A DNA stretch of 8,148 nucleotides from Acidobacteriota bacterium (GTDB taxonomy: Bacteria > Acidobacteriota > Terriglobia > Terriglobales > Acidobacteriaceae): contig JAJXXG010001109.1 of the NCBI GenBank assembly GCA_021781255.1, positions 1 to 8,148 of the forward strand, written 5' to 3'. This document shows, in pieces, positions 6,030 through 8,148 of this stretch. The first letter of the stretch is position 1. Every line of letters starts with the position of its first letter. The translations under genes and the position numbers were made by a program. A model generated the notes under the pieces. The model worked only from the letters and a program-made list of their open reading frames with translations, was not told where the DNA came from and made no database searches.

Positions 6030-7238
6030 TTGACAAAGACAATCAAGAGCAGCCTGTCTTTCGCATCGCTTGCGCGGGCAGATGCCGGCCTTGTTGTTTG
6101 CAATGCTGTGGCGTGCCTGTTTTGCATTTGTTGGGCGGGCTCTTGCTGTCTGGCTCAGGCGCAAGCTAAAGCGCAAGAGAGCCAAGCCGTGATAGGAGAT
6201 GCGCCTGATGATCCAGGCCCTCTTGCTTCAGACCTTTCGGGCAAGGTGCGGCAGGCAGATGTCAAGGCAGCAATGCGCAGAGTGGCGGACTGGCAATTGG
6301 CGCGTGTTCATCATTCGTACAGTCAGGACTGGACCTTCGCGACTCTTTACGTGGGCATGCTTGCAGCTTCCGATACGCTGCACGACAATCGCTATCGCGA
6401 ATTTGTGATTGGAGTTGCTGTGCACTACAAATGGACGCTTGGCCCTCGCAAGACACATGCGGACGACCAGGCCATCGGGCAGTCGTACCTCTGGCTTTAT
6501 GGCAGCAGCCATGATCCTGCATCGATTGCGCCGCTTCGCCAGCAGTTCGATGAAGCGATGCAGTTGCCGGACGACCCGCAAAGGCCAGTCTGGTGGTGGT
6601 GTGACGCGCTGTTTATGGCTCCGCCTGTCTGGGCTCAACTGGCAGAGGTGACACACGAGAATAAGTATCTTGACTACATGGATAAGGAATGGCGCATCAC
6701 ATCAGGGTTGCTCTGGGACCCGGAAGAGCATCTGTTTTATCGAGACAGCAGCTACTTCGACAAGCGCGAAAAGAATGGCAACAGGATTTTCTGGTCGCGC
6801 GGGAATGGCTGGGTCATGGGCGGGCTGGTTCGCGTCCTTAACTTTCTACCGGAGAATGATCCGCGCCGCCCTTTCTATGTTGAGAAGTTCCGGGAGATGG
6901 CAGAGAAGATTCGCACCTTGCAGGGAAGCGATGGACTGTGGCGTCCGGGCTTGCTTGATGCGGCGGATTATCCTTATCCGGAAGTCTCGGGGTCGGCATT
7001 TTTCGTGTATGCCATGGCGTGGGGAATGAATCATGGCCTGCTTAATCGCGCACGGTACCGGCCCGTTGTTGCGCGCGGCTGGAAGGGACTTGTTGCGCAC
7101 ATCTATCAGGATGGGCGGCTGGGCTGCATTCAGCCGGTGGGAGCGGCTCCCGGTGCGTATACGGCTGGGTCCAGCTATGTGTTCGGAACAGGAGCGTTTC
7201 TGCTGGCAGAATCTGAAGTTGCTGCGATGGGCGATTGA
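6030..7238 (+). CDS. Exported GH105 unsaturated rhamnogalacturonyl/galacturonyl hydrolase
   Basis: GH105 enzymes hydrate the double bond of the unsaturated galacturonate left at the end of pectin or rhamnogalacturonan oligomers by lyases, releasing it. The 402-residue protein has the expected motifs of this (alpha/alpha)6-barrel family: DWTFATLYVGMLAAS (100-114), HADDQAIGQSYLWLY (143-157, with the catalytic Asp in the DDQ cluster), WWWCDALFMAPPVWAQLA (188-205), FWSRGNGWVMGGLVRVL (254-270), DGLWRPGLLD (301-310), EVSGSAFFVYAMAWG (318-332) and a closing GTGAFLLAESEV. A long N-terminal extension (1-46) with a Cys-rich hydrophobic stretch (20-42) ending AQA looks like a signal peptide, so the enzyme probably works in the periplasm or outside; YteR-type relatives are cytoplasmic. 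AGSC resembles a lipobox but lacks the usual Leu. The start is TTG with GAGGTGA before it. kduI follows 82 bp later and uses the product. Confidence 0.92.
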   Translation: MTKTIKSSLSFASLARADAGLVVCNAVACLFCICWAGSCCLAQAQAKAQESQAVIGDAPDDPGPLASDLSGKVRQADVKAAMRRVADWQLARVHHSYSQDWTFATLYVGMLAASDTLHDNRYREFVIGVAVHYKWTLGPRKTHADDQAIGQSYLWLYGSSHDPASIAPLRQQFDEAMQLPDDPQRPVWWWCDALFMAPPVWAQLAEVTHENKYLDYMDKEWRITSGLLWDPEEHLFYRDSSYFDKREKNGNRIFWSRGNGWVMGGLVRVLNFLPENDPRRPFYVEKFREMAEKIRTLQGSDGLWRPGLLDAADYPYPEVSGSAFFVYAMAWGMNHGLLNRARYRPVVARGWKGLVAHIYQDGRLGCIQPVGAAPGAYTAGSSYVFGTGAFLLAESEVAAMGD

Positions 7239-7307
7239 CATGAGCGCGCCGTTGCACCCATTGCGGATGACGAGATGACCATCTGCCACGCTCCCGGTCG
7301 CATTTGA

Positions 7308-7314
7308 AAGGAAG
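7308..7314 (+). promoter_or_regulatory. Ribosome binding site for kduI
   Basis: AAGGAAG lies 6 bases before ATG at 7321. A second in-frame ATG at 7327 is less well spaced, so the first is preferred. Confidence 0.7.
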
Positions 7315-7320
7315 TTAAAA

Positions 7321-8148
7321 ATGAGAATGCTGCAACTGGCGGACTCAATCCGCTTCAAGACCATGACCACCGAAGCATTGCGGGACACGTTCCTTATCAG
7401 CGATCTTTTCCGTCCAGACGAGCTTTCCTTCATATATATCGATTTGGACCGCACGATTGTTGGCTCGGCTGTTCCGACGACGGCTCCGATTCAACTGCCG
7501 ACCTACGACGCGCTGAAGGCCAAGTTCTTTACCGAGCGGCGAGAGCTGGGGATTCTTAACATCGGCGGAGCCGGCAAAGTGAGTGTCGGCGCGCAGGAGT
7601 TTGCGCTGAATCGGCTCGACGGCCTGTATGTCGGGCGAGGCAATGAAGATGTGCACTTCTCAAGCGTCGATCCAAATCGGCCGGCAGAGTTTTATCTCCT
7701 CAGCTATCCCGCGCATGCCGAGTATCCTACGCAGTTGATTCGCAGCGCGGAGTTGGAAAGGACGAAGATTGGCGCGGCGGAAAGCGCCAATGCGCGGGAG
7801 ATTACGAGGCTGATCCATCTGGATGGAGCGCGAAGTTGTCAGTTGGTGATGGGCTTCACGCAGCTTGCTCCGGGAAGTGTCTGGAACACGATGCCGCCGC
7901 ATACTCACATGCGCAGGTCTGAAGTGTATTTGTATTTCGACCTTGCCGATGGAGAGCGCGTCTTTCATCTGATGGGGCCTGCCAAAGAGACGCGGCAGAT
8001 CATCGTTGCGAACAAGCAGGTGGCGGTTTCACCGGGCTGGTCGATTCATGCCGGCGTGGGAACCAGGAACTACGCCTTCTGCTGGGGAATGGGCGGAGAG
8101 AACCAGGTCTACAGCGATATGGATGCACTGGCGGTGGCAGACCTTCTA
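7321..8148 (+). CDS. kduI: 5-keto-4-deoxyuronate isomerase KduI (last codons cut by window edge)
   Basis: KduI (EC 5.3.1.17) turns 5-keto-4-deoxyuronate, the open form of unsaturated galacturonate, into 2,5-diketo-3-deoxygluconate in the cytoplasm. KduD and KDG kinase/aldolase normally follow. The 276 visible residues align along their whole length with the 278-residue E. coli protein as I recall it: TERRELGILNIGGAGKVSV (71-89), LDGLYVGRG (99-107), CQLVMGFTQLAPGSVWNTMPPHTHMRRSEVYLYF (173-206), VSPGWSIHAGVGTRNYAFCWGMGGENQVYSDMD (236-268). The zinc ligands of this cupin-fold enzyme are all present: His194, His196, Glu201 and His243. The end, ALAVADLL, matches the E. coli C-terminus, so only the stop and perhaps one or two codons are missing. 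It follows the GH105 gene by 82 bp with no terminator seen, so the two are probably one operon. Confidence 0.96.
   Translation, partial: MRMLQLADSIRFKTMTTEALRDTFLISDLFRPDELSFIYIDLDRTIVGSAVPTTAPIQLPTYDALKAKFFTERRELGILNIGGAGKVSVGAQEFALNRLDGLYVGRGNEDVHFSSVDPNRPAEFYLLSYPAHAEYPTQLIRSAELERTKIGAAESANAREITRLIHLDGARSCQLVMGFTQLAPGSVWNTMPPHTHMRRSEVYLYFDLADGERVFHLMGPAKETRQIIVANKQVAVSPGWSIHAGVGTRNYAFCWGMGGENQVYSDMDALAVADLL

Noticed and set aside
7432..7443. ATATATAT-rich stretch resembling the palindrome core
   Set aside because: It lies inside kduI coding sequence and lacks the GTGA/TCAC arms, so it is not a second operator.
6846..7454. 202-residue minus-strand open frame
   Set aside because: It is antisense to the end of GH105 and the start of kduI, both of which carry strong family motifs.

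Overview
The window is moderately GC-rich and gene-dense. It has about six protein genes, two of them cut by the window edges. Several secreted or envelope proteins, a secreted pectin-type glycoside hydrolase, an LssY_C-domain hydrolase and frequent non-ATG starts (GTG, GTG, TTG in three of six genes) would fit a soil Acidobacteriota (Terriglobia-like) genome. That assignment is an impression from gene content and style, not a measurement. No transposase, integrase, tRNA, rRNA, CRISPR array or phage gene is visible.

Layout, left half (minus strand). Positions 1-1639 hold a NodU/CmcH-type carbamoyltransferase whose last residues lie beyond the left edge. Its gene starts at a GTG with a strong ribosome binding site. 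About 160 bp upstream is a long near-perfect palindrome (1793-1820) whose core has the GTGA-N6-TCAC layout of CRP/FNR-type operators. Further right, after a gap of about 450 bp with a strong hairpin (2029-2060), lies a small membrane-anchored NTF2/SnoaL-like protein (2091-2729, minus).

Layout, right half (plus strand). Divergent from the NTF2-like gene is a two-gene unit. The first gene encodes a secreted 243-residue alpha/beta hydrolase carrying an EF-hand-like loop (2983-3714). It overlaps by ATGA with a secreted 663-residue protein (3711-5702) that I read as LecA-like beta-sandwich, then LssY_C, then alpha/beta hydrolase. After a 327 bp gap comes a pectin-catabolism pair. It consists of an exported GH105 unsaturated-uronyl hydrolase (6030-7238, TTG start) and kduI (7321 to the right edge, nearly complete).

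How the genes work together. GH105 releases unsaturated galacturonate from pectin or rhamnogalacturonan lyase products. That sugar opens to 5-keto-4-deoxyuronate, the substrate of KduI, so the last two genes are consecutive pathway steps, one outside and one inside the cytoplasmic membrane. The two hydrolases are translationally coupled and both exported, so they probably act together on an extracytoplasmic ester or lipid-like substrate, which cannot be named from sequence. The carbamoyltransferase and the NTF2-like protein have no evident link to either pathway.
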